Assembly (NCBI RefSeq): GCF_000227135.1
Contig: NC_018248.1
Location: 529,670 to 593,669, forward strand
Direction of reading: 5' to 3'
DNA from: Leishmania donovani
Lineage: Eukaryota > Euglenozoa > Kinetoplastea > Trypanosomatida > Trypanosomatidae
DNA: 64,000 nucleotides
Shown here: in pieces, positions 1 to 8,060 of the stretch
How the letters are laid out: every line of letters begins with the position of its first letter
Position numbering within the stretch: the first letter of the stretch is position 1
Notes under the pieces: generated by a model
Told to the model about the DNA's origin: nothing
The model's input: the letters and a program-made list of their open reading frames with translations, nothing else
Databases searched by the model: none
Made by a program: the position numbers and the translations under genes

Positions 1-1418
1 CACCCATTGCAGTGGCGACAATGCACGAGGAAGCGCAGCCCGCCCGCGACCACATCGAGCTCCGCAGCGCCTCCTACTCTGCCGTGCGATTTGGCGGCTG
101 CGAAAATCGGTGACGAAGAGCGCCGCTCACGCGACTGCGGCGGCGCTACGTCTTTCACGGTTGGCGTGCAGACGCGGAGCTCCACGCCGTTCATATGCAG
201 GGCATCAAACACTGCGATACCGCGAAGAGAGCAAGATGCCGGTATCACTTGATGAGATGGTTCGCAGACTGGTGTACCACACCGCACGCACGCGTAGAAG
301 CCGTTGGTGCGCTGTTGGCTCTCGCGGTGCACAAACATATCGGGCAGCGCGGATGCTTTCGCCTTCGGCGCTGGCAAGAGGTCAGCAGGGTTTACGTAGG
401 CTTGAGCCCACAGATGGCTGGTGTAGGGTGCCTCCAGCGTCACGCCCTCGAGCAACGACCAGACCAGGCCCGGGAGCTCTTCCTCAGTCTTCCAGTTCTG
501 CATGTCGGTGAAGAAGTGCTCGTCCATGTCATGCAGAGCATACGGAAGATCAATGCTAGCAGCATGCTGCTGCGCCGATGACGACGGGCAACCGGTGCCC
601 GGTAGTGCTGGTGCTGAGCACGCAGCGGCGGCATCATTTGCCGCGATACTCAGAGATGTGCCCGACGACGTGTGTCGCTGTCCATTGCGCTCTGGGTGGG
701 CGGGCTGCCGTGATAGGGCCCCATGTATGACAGCCGTCCCTGAAACGCGAGATTCGCCACGTTGTGTGGGGCCGCTGCCTAGTGCGCCACTACCGCTGCG
801 TTGTAATGCAAGCGCACGTGGCTTTGGGCGGCCTTGCGGGGCCGTGGAGGACGCCGCAGCAGAGGGCTTCGACGACACGTCCATGGCGCCCTCTCTGCGC
901 TGCGGGGTGGGGCACCTTGTTTCAGCGAAACCGGGGGCGCGCAGCGGGTCCCCCGACAAGGGCCGCGCCCCCCTGCTGTGGCCTAGCATGACCTCACCGC
1001 CACTGCTCCCTGATGCGCTCCCTCGGCTAGCTGGTGCCGTCTCCGCAAACAACCGCCGTACTGAAGCTGCTGCGATGGCTCTCTTCGGCGACGCGGATGG
1101 CGCGTGGTGTGGGGCTGGGTGGTCCACCCGCGACACAGGTGGTAGGCGGCACTGGCCATCCTGGCGCTGCTTGCTGCTACTGCGAGCGCCTGCTGCGGCG
1201 CTGACGGTCGAGGAAGACGAGGAAAGCACCGACGAGGAGGGTGGTGGTTGGTGTCGCGCAGGTCGCGTGGACCTCACCTGGTGATGCGGGTCTGTGCGCA
1301 GCGACGGCGGGAGAGGGGCAAGTCGACGCCCAGCCGCTACGTTGCGTCTCGGTGGCGGCGGTGAAGGGCCACTCGGCGGATCGTACGAAGAAGACGCGTA
1401 AGACATTGGCACGAACAT
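1..1418 (-). CDS. Unidentified protein with two CxxC pairs, 3' end beyond left edge
   Basis: A minus-strand frame stays open from an ATG at 1418 to base 1 (472 codons); the stop lies outside the window. The start is MFVPMSYASSSSYDPPSG, with a second in-frame ATG at 1406. A pyrimidine run ending in CAG lies about 30 nt upstream, so the frame begins just after a good trans-splice acceptor. Residues 1 to about 290 are Ser/Pro/Ala/Arg-rich and probably disordered. From about residue 290 the protein becomes ordered (LHDMDEHFFTDMQNWKTEEE, then an aromatic stretch). C377/C380 (YACVRCGTPVC) and C467/C470 (HCRHCNG) look like a paired zinc knuckle with 86 residues between the pairs. Yippee, Mis18 and cereblon CULT domains use two CxxC pairs in a beta-tent fold, so a distant member is possible, but this is inference. 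The frame is confident; the function is unknown. Confidence 0.72.
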   Translation of the reverse strand, partial: MFVPMSYASSSYDPPSGPSPPPPRRNVAAGRRLAPLPPSLRTDPHHQVRSTRPARHQPPPSSSVLSSSSSTVSAAAGARSSSKQRQDGQCRLPPVSRVDHPAPHHAPSASPKRAIAAASVRRLFAETAPASRGSASGSSGGEVMLGHSRGARPLSGDPLRAPGFAETRCPTPQRREGAMDVSSKPSAAASSTAPQGRPKPRALALQRSGSGALGSGPTQRGESRVSGTAVIHGALSRQPAHPERNGQRHTSSGTSLSIAANDAAAACSAPALPGTGCPSSSAQQHAASIDLPYALHDMDEHFFTDMQNWKTEEELPGLVWSLLEGVTLEAPYTSHLWAQAYVNPADLLPAPKAKASALPDMFVHRESQQRTNGFYACVRCGTPVCEPSHQVIPASCSLRGIAVFDALHMNGVELRVCTPTVKDVAPPQSRERRSSSPIFAAAKSHGRVGGAAELDVVAGGLRFLVHCRHCNG

Positions 1419-1446
1419 CACCGCCGAGTACGAAGAAGCGGCGCCA

Positions 1447-1500
1447 CTGCGGCGGAGAGAAAGAAGCAGCAGCGGAGACCGAGTATATGGAAGAAGGGCT
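1447..1500 (-). promoter_or_regulatory. Predicted trans-splice acceptor for the left-edge gene
   Basis: Read on the minus strand this is a C/T-rich run (CTGCTTCTTTCTCTCCGC) ending in GCAG, with the AG at 1448-1447. It would leave a 5'UTR of about 28 nt after the spliced leader before the ATG at 1418. This matches the usual trypanosomatid arrangement of a polypyrimidine tract followed by the first AG. It also supports 1418 as the start rather than an upstream extension of the open frame. Confidence 0.5.
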
Positions 1501-3157
1501 GTGACTCAGGAGCGGCGGCGGCCATGGACTGGCGGAATGAGTACACGGCACCATACAAGACAACACACACCCGAAAAACAAGAGGAGGGAGACCGCCCTG
1601 CAAGACGAGGCTGGCGAGACTCACGCCGCAGCAGGATCGAGGCGGAGAAAGAGACACCCGCCCACACAAGCGCCAGAGCAGTGGAGGCCTTCTCGTTCTC
1701 CGAAAAGAGGGCACTTCGACGAGCTGCTTAGTTCCACGCGCGTGAAGCACTCGGCCGCACGTGCACGCGCAGGCACAGAGGAAGAGGAGGGCGAGGAGAG
1801 AAGGAGAGCGGAGACAAGAGAAAGGGTAAGAAGAAAAGCGGAGGCAGGGCAAGCTCGAACCGTGTAGAGTGCGGCGGCAGCAGCCAAGCAACAAGGAGCC
1901 GCGCTCTGTTTCTTTCGAGAGATCATAGCGTGCGAGGGTGGCAACAACGTCGCCAATTCCTCTCTTTCCCTCCGAGAGATGCACCACAGCGACTAACTCA
2001 GCAGCTCACAGAGGAAGACGCGAGGAAGACAGAATCTTCGCTCTCGCCGGCGTATGACCACCTCCACCCACGTACGTTGCCGTTTTGTTTTCGGCTTGTC
2101 TCCGTCGTCTGTCAAGTTGACAAGGGAGGAGGGAGGGGCAGAGCCGGCGACACGAGAACCCCCGTCCGCTCCTTTTTCCAGGAACACAACATGAGGATAA
2201 CTGGGAGAAGCACAGGGGTGAACAAGACAGGAGGAGAGGGGCGGGGGCCGAGAGGGAGAGAGACGGGAGACAGGACTTAGCGTTTGACGGCAGACAGACA
2301 CGCACAGAACTCCTGAACACGTACATGACGCAGCGGAAGCAGCCACAAGAAATGGCCGGGGCTAGAGACTGGTGCTGGGGCTGTGTAGGTGTGTGGGAGG
2401 AGGAGGAGGAGGAGGAAGGGGGGGAGGGAGGCGGGACAGCACGTGCGAAACAGGTCACCAGACGACGAGATCAACATCACAAAGAGGAGAACGAGGGTTG
2501 CAGTCACTGAGCATGCAACGAATCGACAGAGTAGAGGTGCAGAGGGGTGGGCGGAGATGGGGGACGGACAGACGTGCATGACGCACACCAAACAAGAGAG
2601 CGCGCGAGAAAAAGGAGGCGCAGCAGAGAAGGCAGTAAAGCACGCGAACGCCGAGCGGAAGAGTACCGCAAGCAGTCATGCAAGGAGAACAATACAGCCG
2701 AAGCGAAGGGGACAACATCATGTGGCGTAGAGTTGAAGGGGGGGGTGCAGAGCACCAAACACACACACACACACAGACTCCATATACCGGCGTTCGGTCT
2801 AGTGCGGTGGAGGCAGCGGCTGCCGTGAGGGACGAAGAGCGCGGCAGAGGACCGAGGCGAAGCGACTCGGGAGTGCGCCTTTCTCAAACAGCAAGGGATA
2901 CACACACACAGATGAGAGAGTGACAGTCGTGAAAGGCGAAATATTCGCAGGCAGGCTCTGATACTGCTGTGCTTCATCGTCCACACCTCTCTCTCTCCGC
3001 ACAGCAATCCCTCGTACATGTTGGGGGAGGGGGAGGGGCCAGCCGCCCACCTTCATCTTGCGCAAGTGCATGCGCTCCGCCCCCTCCTTCGTCCCTAGCT
3101 CCCTGCCCTTCGCTACCTCGCAAACAGCGAAGCAAAAGAAGGAGACCGTTCCAACGG
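1501..3157. other. Intergenic region: R-SNARE 3'UTR and upstream of the left-edge gene
   Basis: I see no gene here. The plus strand is strongly purine-rich, so the transcribed strand is pyrimidine-rich. A (GGA)n run lies near 2394-2418 and an (AC)n run near 2758-2774. Short open frames occur on both strands, but they are low-complexity Arg/Ser/Pro-rich translations with no domain and are not supported. Confidence 0.6.
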
Positions 3158-3931
3158 CTACTTCGGTGCCGAGCTCGGAGCTTGCGTTGTCACCGTCTTC
3201 TTGCTGCCGTTGCCAGCAAAGAACGTGAAGTAGACCAATAATAGCATGAAACCCACGGCGCCCGCCAGCATAATGCGCCCCTTCATCGAGCTCCACCACA
3301 TCTGGTTGCGCAGATCACGGCTGCTCCGCTGGAAGCCCTCTGCCTGAAACTGCAGATCATCGGTGGCCTGCACAATGTCGTCGATGCGCTGTCCACGCTG
3401 AATAACACGTTCGACGTTGTCCAGCGCCATGTTCTTTACTTCATCGACGGCTAGCTTCACCTTCGTCACCTTGTTCTCCGCCGAGCCCGCGGCGGCGCCG
3501 CTGCTGTGCTTCATCAGCAGGTCGCGCGCCGGACGCACAAAAACGTCCGCCAGCTTTGGATTCAGCGTCGACGGGGGCTCCACAAACATCTTCTTGAAGA
3601 GAGCCGCCAGCTCGTCCAGCGCGGCGTGCCCGTCTCGGCGGCTGACTGCCTTGGCACCGATAATGCCGTAGCCAAACGCGTCATCCGTCATGAGGTGGTA
3701 GGACAAGGTCACCTCCTGTTTCGGGTCTTTGTCGGCTGTCACGTTTAGGAACGCAGAGGTGCGGAAGTGCGGGGCGCTGCAGCGGCTGACGAGGTCCGCC
3801 CATGCGGTGCCTGGAATCGTGAAGCCGTCCGTGGGCACGTTAGGCGTCTTGCAGAGCATCACGCGATCCACCAGGCGCACCACTACGGCCCCGTAGAGCG
3901 CGTGAGACTCCTCGTTCACGTTGCTAGCCAT
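3158..3931 (-). CDS. VAMP7: Longin-type R-SNARE (VAMP7-like), 257 aa
   Basis: Vesicle R-SNARE that would pair with three Q-SNAREs to drive membrane fusion on the endosomal/lysosomal or secretory route. An N-terminal longin domain spans roughly residues 8-135. The R-SNARE motif follows at about 154-213, with the zero-layer arginine at R179 in VIQRGQRIDDI. The conserved juxtamembrane tryptophans are present (MWWSSMKGR, 211-219). One tail-anchor helix at about 219-239 (IMLAGAVGFMLLLVYFTFFA) is followed by a short lumenal tail. The order longin-SNARE-TM and the length fit VAMP7/VAMP71 proteins; Ykt6 would end in a lipidated CAAX box instead. The start is the ATG at 3931, and the longin fold begins within 10 residues. 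Family assignment is firm. VAMP7 rather than another longin VAMP is inference. Confidence 0.93.
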   Translation of the reverse strand: MASNVNEESHALYGAVVVRLVDRVMLCKTPNVPTDGFTIPGTAWADLVSRCSAPHFRTSAFLNVTADKDPKQEVTLSYHLMTDDAFGYGIIGAKAVSRRDGHAALDELAALFKKMFVEPPSTLNPKLADVFVRPARDLLMKHSSGAAAGSAENKVTKVKLAVDEVKNMALDNVERVIQRGQRIDDIVQATDDLQFQAEGFQRSSRDLRNQMWWSSMKGRIMLAGAVGFMLLLVYFTFFAGNGSKKTVTTQAPSSAPK

Positions 3932-4976
3932 GGTGGTGATGCACGTGGAACAGGCACACCGAAAAGGGCTAAACGAGGCGCAGGCCTGAGTTGGGGGAGG
4001 GGGTGCGGCGAGTTGTAGAGAGACGGAGAAGCGCCTGCCTGTTTATGTATGGGAGGAGAGAGGGGGGAGGGTAGAAGGAGAAAGCAGAAGGGCCGCGGAG
4101 TCGTTAGGGAGGCGGGGCGAGGAAGAGCTTCAGATCGGATCACTAGAGAAGAGGGCCGGTAGCTGAACGCAAAGAGCTTGACTTGATGAGGCTGAGAACA
4201 CAGACATCATGGCACGTGGGCAAAACACACGTGAGCGCATGCGAGTGTGCGCGGGTGTGTCACACGCATGCCCAAGAAGGTGGAAAGCGACGAAGAACCG
4301 AAAACGCAGAGGAGAGAAAGAAGAAAGCGAGATGACGAGGATAGCAGAAGACAGCGCTGGCGTGGGAAGCCACGAGCACCGACATCCAAACTGAGGATGC
4401 CCATCATGCAAGCGCCCGTCAAGGCAAGAAGCCGCTACGGATGCGTGTGCTCGCGTCCAAAGAAACCCTGCGGATGCGGACCTCGCGGCGAAAACGCGGT
4501 GCTGATATGGGCGGCTTCTCTCGCCATATGTGCGGCCTTTGACCGTGCCGTCCTCCTTTTGGAGGGCAGGGGAGCCGAAAAGACGGCGCAGCACAGTCCT
4601 GTGGCCTTTTAGGTGGGTTAGAGGGAGACGGAGGGCAAAGACCCTCACCACCAGCGATATTCACGGCCAACACCTTCATCACCAACCCCCTACCACACGC
4701 ATCGTCTCTGTTTCTCTCGTCGTCGTCGTCATTGTAGCGATGGATGTGGTGGACTTCACTGTCCACAGGCTTGCGCGTCGCCTGCACCGCTTCGCAAAGG
4801 CCCCCGCTTTCTTGTGTATCACTGCTTGGTTGGCGCAGCCTGGGAATTTGTAAGCCTCCCCTGTTGTCGTCGTCGTGGGACGCGCGGCGAGCGTGCACGC
4901 GCATGTCTGCGTCGATGCACTGCAAACCGTCTAATCCAGCACACGCGGACACAGGCTCGCACGCGCGCGCGCGTCT
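3932..4976. other. Intergenic region between RING gene and R-SNARE
   Basis: No gene is supported. The region should hold the 3'UTR of the RING gene and the 5'UTR of the R-SNARE gene. A (GTC)n tract lies near 4718-4733. The 177-aa minus-strand frame ending at 4419 has no domain and mixed low-complexity composition. Confidence 0.55.
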
Positions 4977-5807
4977 TCACTCAAACACGAAGGGAGATCG
5001 ACACAGCGGGCATGAATAGTGTCCCAGAGTGATCCAGCGGAGAATGCACGACTCGTGAAAGCGATGGCCGCAGTACACCTCTCGCACTGTTTTCGCGTCC
5101 TTCGCTGCCTCGGCCGTGTCGTCGTGTGCCAGTGGCCGGGTTGCATCGGAAGATGCTGCAGCGTCTGGGGGAGGCACAGAAGGCGGCGAGGAAGGTGCTT
5201 GGGATTGTAATGGCGGCGACTGGGATGCCGTCGCCGGCTTTTCGCGGTCAGCGGTGGACAACTCGGAAAGCGGCGGGGCTGAGTTCGGCATGCTTTCGCC
5301 GCTTTCGGGTGCAGAGCGCACCACTGACGTCCGAAACAGTGGCTCCAGGCAGATGGCGCACTCCTTCGCCTCTGGCGCAGGCGGGGATGGGCTCGCAGCA
5401 GTATCCGCGCCGTCAGTCTCACGACGGCTAGTGGAGGCGGTTGCAGTTACTGGAGAGGATAGGGGCGGCTGCACGACGTCAAAGGTAGAAATTACCTCCT
5501 CTGGCGAAAAGGGGGGACAACTTTCGGCGTGCCACTCGCGTGCAGCGGTGCTGGCAGGGGTGGTGTCACTGAGCAGGTCTATCAATCCTGGCAAATCAGA
5601 GAGATCCATCGCGGCGGTCATGACGGCGGACACCGTCGCTGGAACACCAGAGAAGACATCCGCCACGCCTGCATTGCCACCTACCGCAGTGCCGTCTGTG
5701 TCGCCGACGTTGATGACGACCGTATGCACGTGCATGTGTGGGGCTGTCGCGCCCGCAGTATTATTGCCGCTGCCGGCAGCGGAGGACGGGAAGCCCGATG
5801 GAAACAT
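4977..5807 (-). CDS. RING-H2 finger protein with a 92-residue insertion inside the ring, 276 aa
   Basis: Probable E3 ubiquitin ligase. The C-terminus carries a RING-H2: C150, C153 (ECAICLEPL), then C246, H248, H251, C254 (YCGHRFHESC), then C266, C269 (CPLC). The cross-brace order C3H2C3 is intact, and the residues after the sixth ligand (ILRWITLGHYSCPLC) match canonical RING-H2 domains. Ligands 2 and 3 are separated by 92 residues of Ser/Pro/Ala-rich sequence, while ordinary RINGs have about 9-39. The N-terminal 140 residues are low complexity with no TM helix, so this is likely a soluble ligase. I start at the ATG at 5807 (MFPSGFPSSAAGSG). The frame stays open upstream to 6167, but that stretch reads as a pyrimidine-rich leader. 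Substrate unknown. Confidence 0.85.
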   Translation of the reverse strand: MFPSGFPSSAAGSGNNTAGATAPHMHVHTVVINVGDTDGTAVGGNAGVADVFSGVPATVSAVMTAAMDLSDLPGLIDLLSDTTPASTAAREWHAESCPPFSPEEVISTFDVVQPPLSSPVTATASTSRRETDGADTAASPSPPAPEAKECAICLEPLFRTSVVRSAPESGESMPNSAPPLSELSTADREKPATASQSPPLQSQAPSSPPSVPPPDAAASSDATRPLAHDDTAEAAKDAKTVREVYCGHRFHESCILRWITLGHYSCPLCRSPFVFE

Positions 5808-6720
5808 TATGTGCACAACGTATATGAAGGCGTGGAAGACCGTAGTGGAGGTGAGGGGAATGCTGTGTGCGTTGCGTGTGTGTGCGGAGAAGACGCGCAC
5901 ACACGCACCCACAGAGCAATGGAGTACAGAGAGAACGATCACACACAAGAAGGGAAGGCTGCGCGTGCGTTGACAGACACGATGGCTGTCTACGTGTGTT
6001 CGCTGGTGTGTGCGAGTGCACGAGAGGGGGGAAGAAGTAAGAGGACGACGGTTGATGAGACAGGCAGGCAGAGACGTGCCAAAGAAGAGTTTCATCCAGT
6101 GGACGAGACAACTCACCTTTTCCGAAAAACGCGAAACGAATGGATTCGTTGAAGGGAGGTGCTCCAAACACGGTGCACGATGGGTGCACGAAAACGCAGA
6201 AAGGACGGGTCGCCAACGCCGGCGTGCTTTTCTGTGGAGATGGTGATCTGTTCACGTTTCCGTCTTTCAAAACGACGATGCTTGTTTCGGCGGAGTGTAG
6301 CAAGGGAAGCAGAGGACAGGGCGCGCAGGAATGCACAGCACACACCGAATCCATGTGCAGGACATCAGGAAAGTACGGCAAAAGAAAAGGAGTTGCGCTC
6401 CAGGACTCGCAGCAAAGATGCTCGATGTGGCAGTGGATTGGCGCGACTCGTCTTCCACCGGCTCGTTGCATGGAAGAATGGTGGACGGAGGGGAGGGGCG
6501 GAGTTGGTGAGAGGAGCCACTGAGAAGTGGCAGCACTCATCCGTAGTGAGAGAATAAGGAAGCCGAAGAACAAGGCGCGGGAGCGCCTACCTGTGCTGTA
6601 CTCCCTTTTTACAACAGCTAGGCCGTGCCTGCTGCGGTGCTTCCTGTTTTCACTTGCTTTCTTTCCTGAATTGATGTCATTCTTATTGCCTACACACGTG
6701 CGCGTCTCTTGCCGATCCGG

Positions 6721-7075
6721 GCAAGGGGAGGGGGGGGGGGGCTGCTGGGCTTCCCCCCTCAAACACGCAAAAAGCCGGGGGGGGGGGGNNNNNNNNNNNN
6801 NNNNNNNNNNNNNNNNNNNNNNNNNNNNNNNNNNNNNNNNNNNNNNNNNNNNNNNNNNNNNNNNNNNNNNNNNNNNNNNNNNNNNNNGGGGGGGGGGGGG
6901 GGGGGGGGGGGGGGGGGCTGCTGGGCTTCCTCCCTCACACACGCAGAGAGTCGGGAGTGGAGGGGAGGGGGGGGTGCGGGGGGGCTGGACCCTCTGATGC
7001 CACGCACTGAGCGGTGGGTGTCTGCGTGCTTCCCCCCTCGTCATCATCTGGGACCGTACATTAGACGGGAAGAAT
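6721..7075 (-). repeat. SIDER-like retroposon copy R1, partial and interrupted by a gap
   Basis: Right of the gap the sequence matches the other copies from 'gctgctgggcttcctccctcacacac' motifs through the 'ctctgatgccacgcactgag' block to the element's 5' end near 7075. It shares with copy R4 a tail 'cgtcatcatctgg' plus 'ccgtacatta'. Left of the gap (about 6732-6788) is a degraded version of the same block ending in poly-G, probably a poor contig end. The 3' half of the element is absent. It lies about 1 kb downstream of the release-factor-like gene's stop, in sense orientation. Confidence 0.7.
6789..6887. other. Assembly gap of 99 N within poly-G of SIDER-like copy R1
   Basis: Ninety-nine Ns, the same size as the other three gaps, so it is a placeholder. 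It is flanked by G homopolymers, and both flanks carry versions of the same repeat block. The gap probably marks a homopolymer sequencing failure rather than absent unique sequence. Confidence 0.9.
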
Positions 7076-7560
7076 ACCACATACAGCGCAGGCCGCCTGC
7101 ATACACTTGTGCCGTCGTGTTGTGACTCGTGCTCCTGTTGCTGCATGCTCCGAGTCCACGAGTTTTCGGCGGGGGTAGTGGGGGGGGGTGGGTAGGCTGT
7201 GGAGACCCTGCTGCACTCCTCGCATAGGTCTGCGTCGTGATACTTGACGCTCACTAGTGCCCGTCGTCCCCACTTTGTGTCTTGTTAGCTACAGATGTCC
7301 TTTCTGTCTGAAATTTGAGCGCCACGAGGTAGGACGCGAGCTGGGATGGGTGGCAGGCGTCGTATGGAACGCTGCTGTCAGTAGACATACGGGGTGCAGC
7401 AGGGTATCCTCGCCACGGGAGGTGCCCCGCCCCCGCTATTCCCCGCAGACATCATCCACAACATACAACAGGCGAAAAAAAAATAGAAGTGTCTCCTTTA
7501 CCGGCACCTGCGAGCGCTTACGCACGTCACGAGGGCGCGTGAGCCCTCGCAGGTGTGGCC

Positions 7561-7584
7561 TGTGTGTGTGTGTGTGTGTGTGTG
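7561..7584. repeat. (TG)n microsatellite
   Basis: Uninterrupted TG dinucleotides. Similar runs recur between nearly all genes in this window, on the coding strand usually as CA repeats near probable splice or polyadenylation regions. Confidence 0.9.
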
Positions 7585-7920
7585 GTAGGCAGACGGCGTC
7601 CGCGCCACTATGGAATGCACGACAGAGCCCACCACGACCGCAGATCAAGTGGAATCACGCCTTTCAATCTATATATATGTAGATGTACATCAATGTAAAC
7701 AACATGCGCACCACCGCAGCGCGGCGATGGCGTCTCTGCGCGTGATGCGCACGACACAGCAGAGAAAGAGGGGTGGGTAGAGGGTGGGTGTGGGTGGAGG
7801 ATTCGTTCGTTGGTAGGATGGGTGGGCAGCGAACGGGCGCACACGACCCGCCTCTCTCCTTCTCTCCGCGCAGTTGATTTATCTTCCTTACCGAAAAAGA
7901 CGGACACAAACTCGTTAACA

Positions 7921-7921
<1 letters not shown>

Positions 7922-7951
<30 letters not shown>
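7922..7951. repeat. (AC)n microsatellite just past the release-factor-like gene's stop
   Basis: About 15 AC units, roughly 110 nt downstream (in transcription sense) of the stop codon at 8061. It would be transcribed as a (GU)n run in the 3'UTR. Confidence 0.9.
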
Positions 7952-7954
<3 letters not shown>

Positions 7955-8060
7955 GCACGCAGGCTTAGAGAGGAGGTGTCCGAGGGTGGGGTCGACGCTG
8001 GCGAGCGGGCAAACTCTCCGCTCTCCTCTGTTTCTCCTTCCGCATTGCCGACGGCGTCCT

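Larger units (their letters stand above)
5808..8060. other. Intergenic region with interrupted SIDER-like copy and microsatellites
   Basis: This 2.2-kb stretch holds the leader of the RING gene, a broken SIDER-like copy (about 6721-7075) containing a 99-N gap, and two dinucleotide runs (7561-7584, 7922-7951). No coding region is supported. The long minus-strand frame across 5761-7254 runs through poly-G, Ns and the repeat and is not a gene. Confidence 0.6.

Noticed and set aside
502..1284. 260-aa plus-strand open frame
   Set aside because: It is the complement of the left-edge minus-strand gene, whose frame is longer, starts behind a splice acceptor and has ordered Cys motifs. The plus-strand translation is low complexity.
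4419..4952. 177-codon minus-strand frame behind the RING gene
   Set aside because: Low-complexity translation without a domain, overlapping other equally long frames; it lies where the RING 3'UTR is expected.
5761..7254. 497-codon minus-strand frame across the RING leader and repeat R1
   Set aside because: It runs through 99 Ns and poly-G and overlaps the 5' end of the RING gene in another frame; its composition is Ser/His/Cys noise typical of C/T-rich leader.
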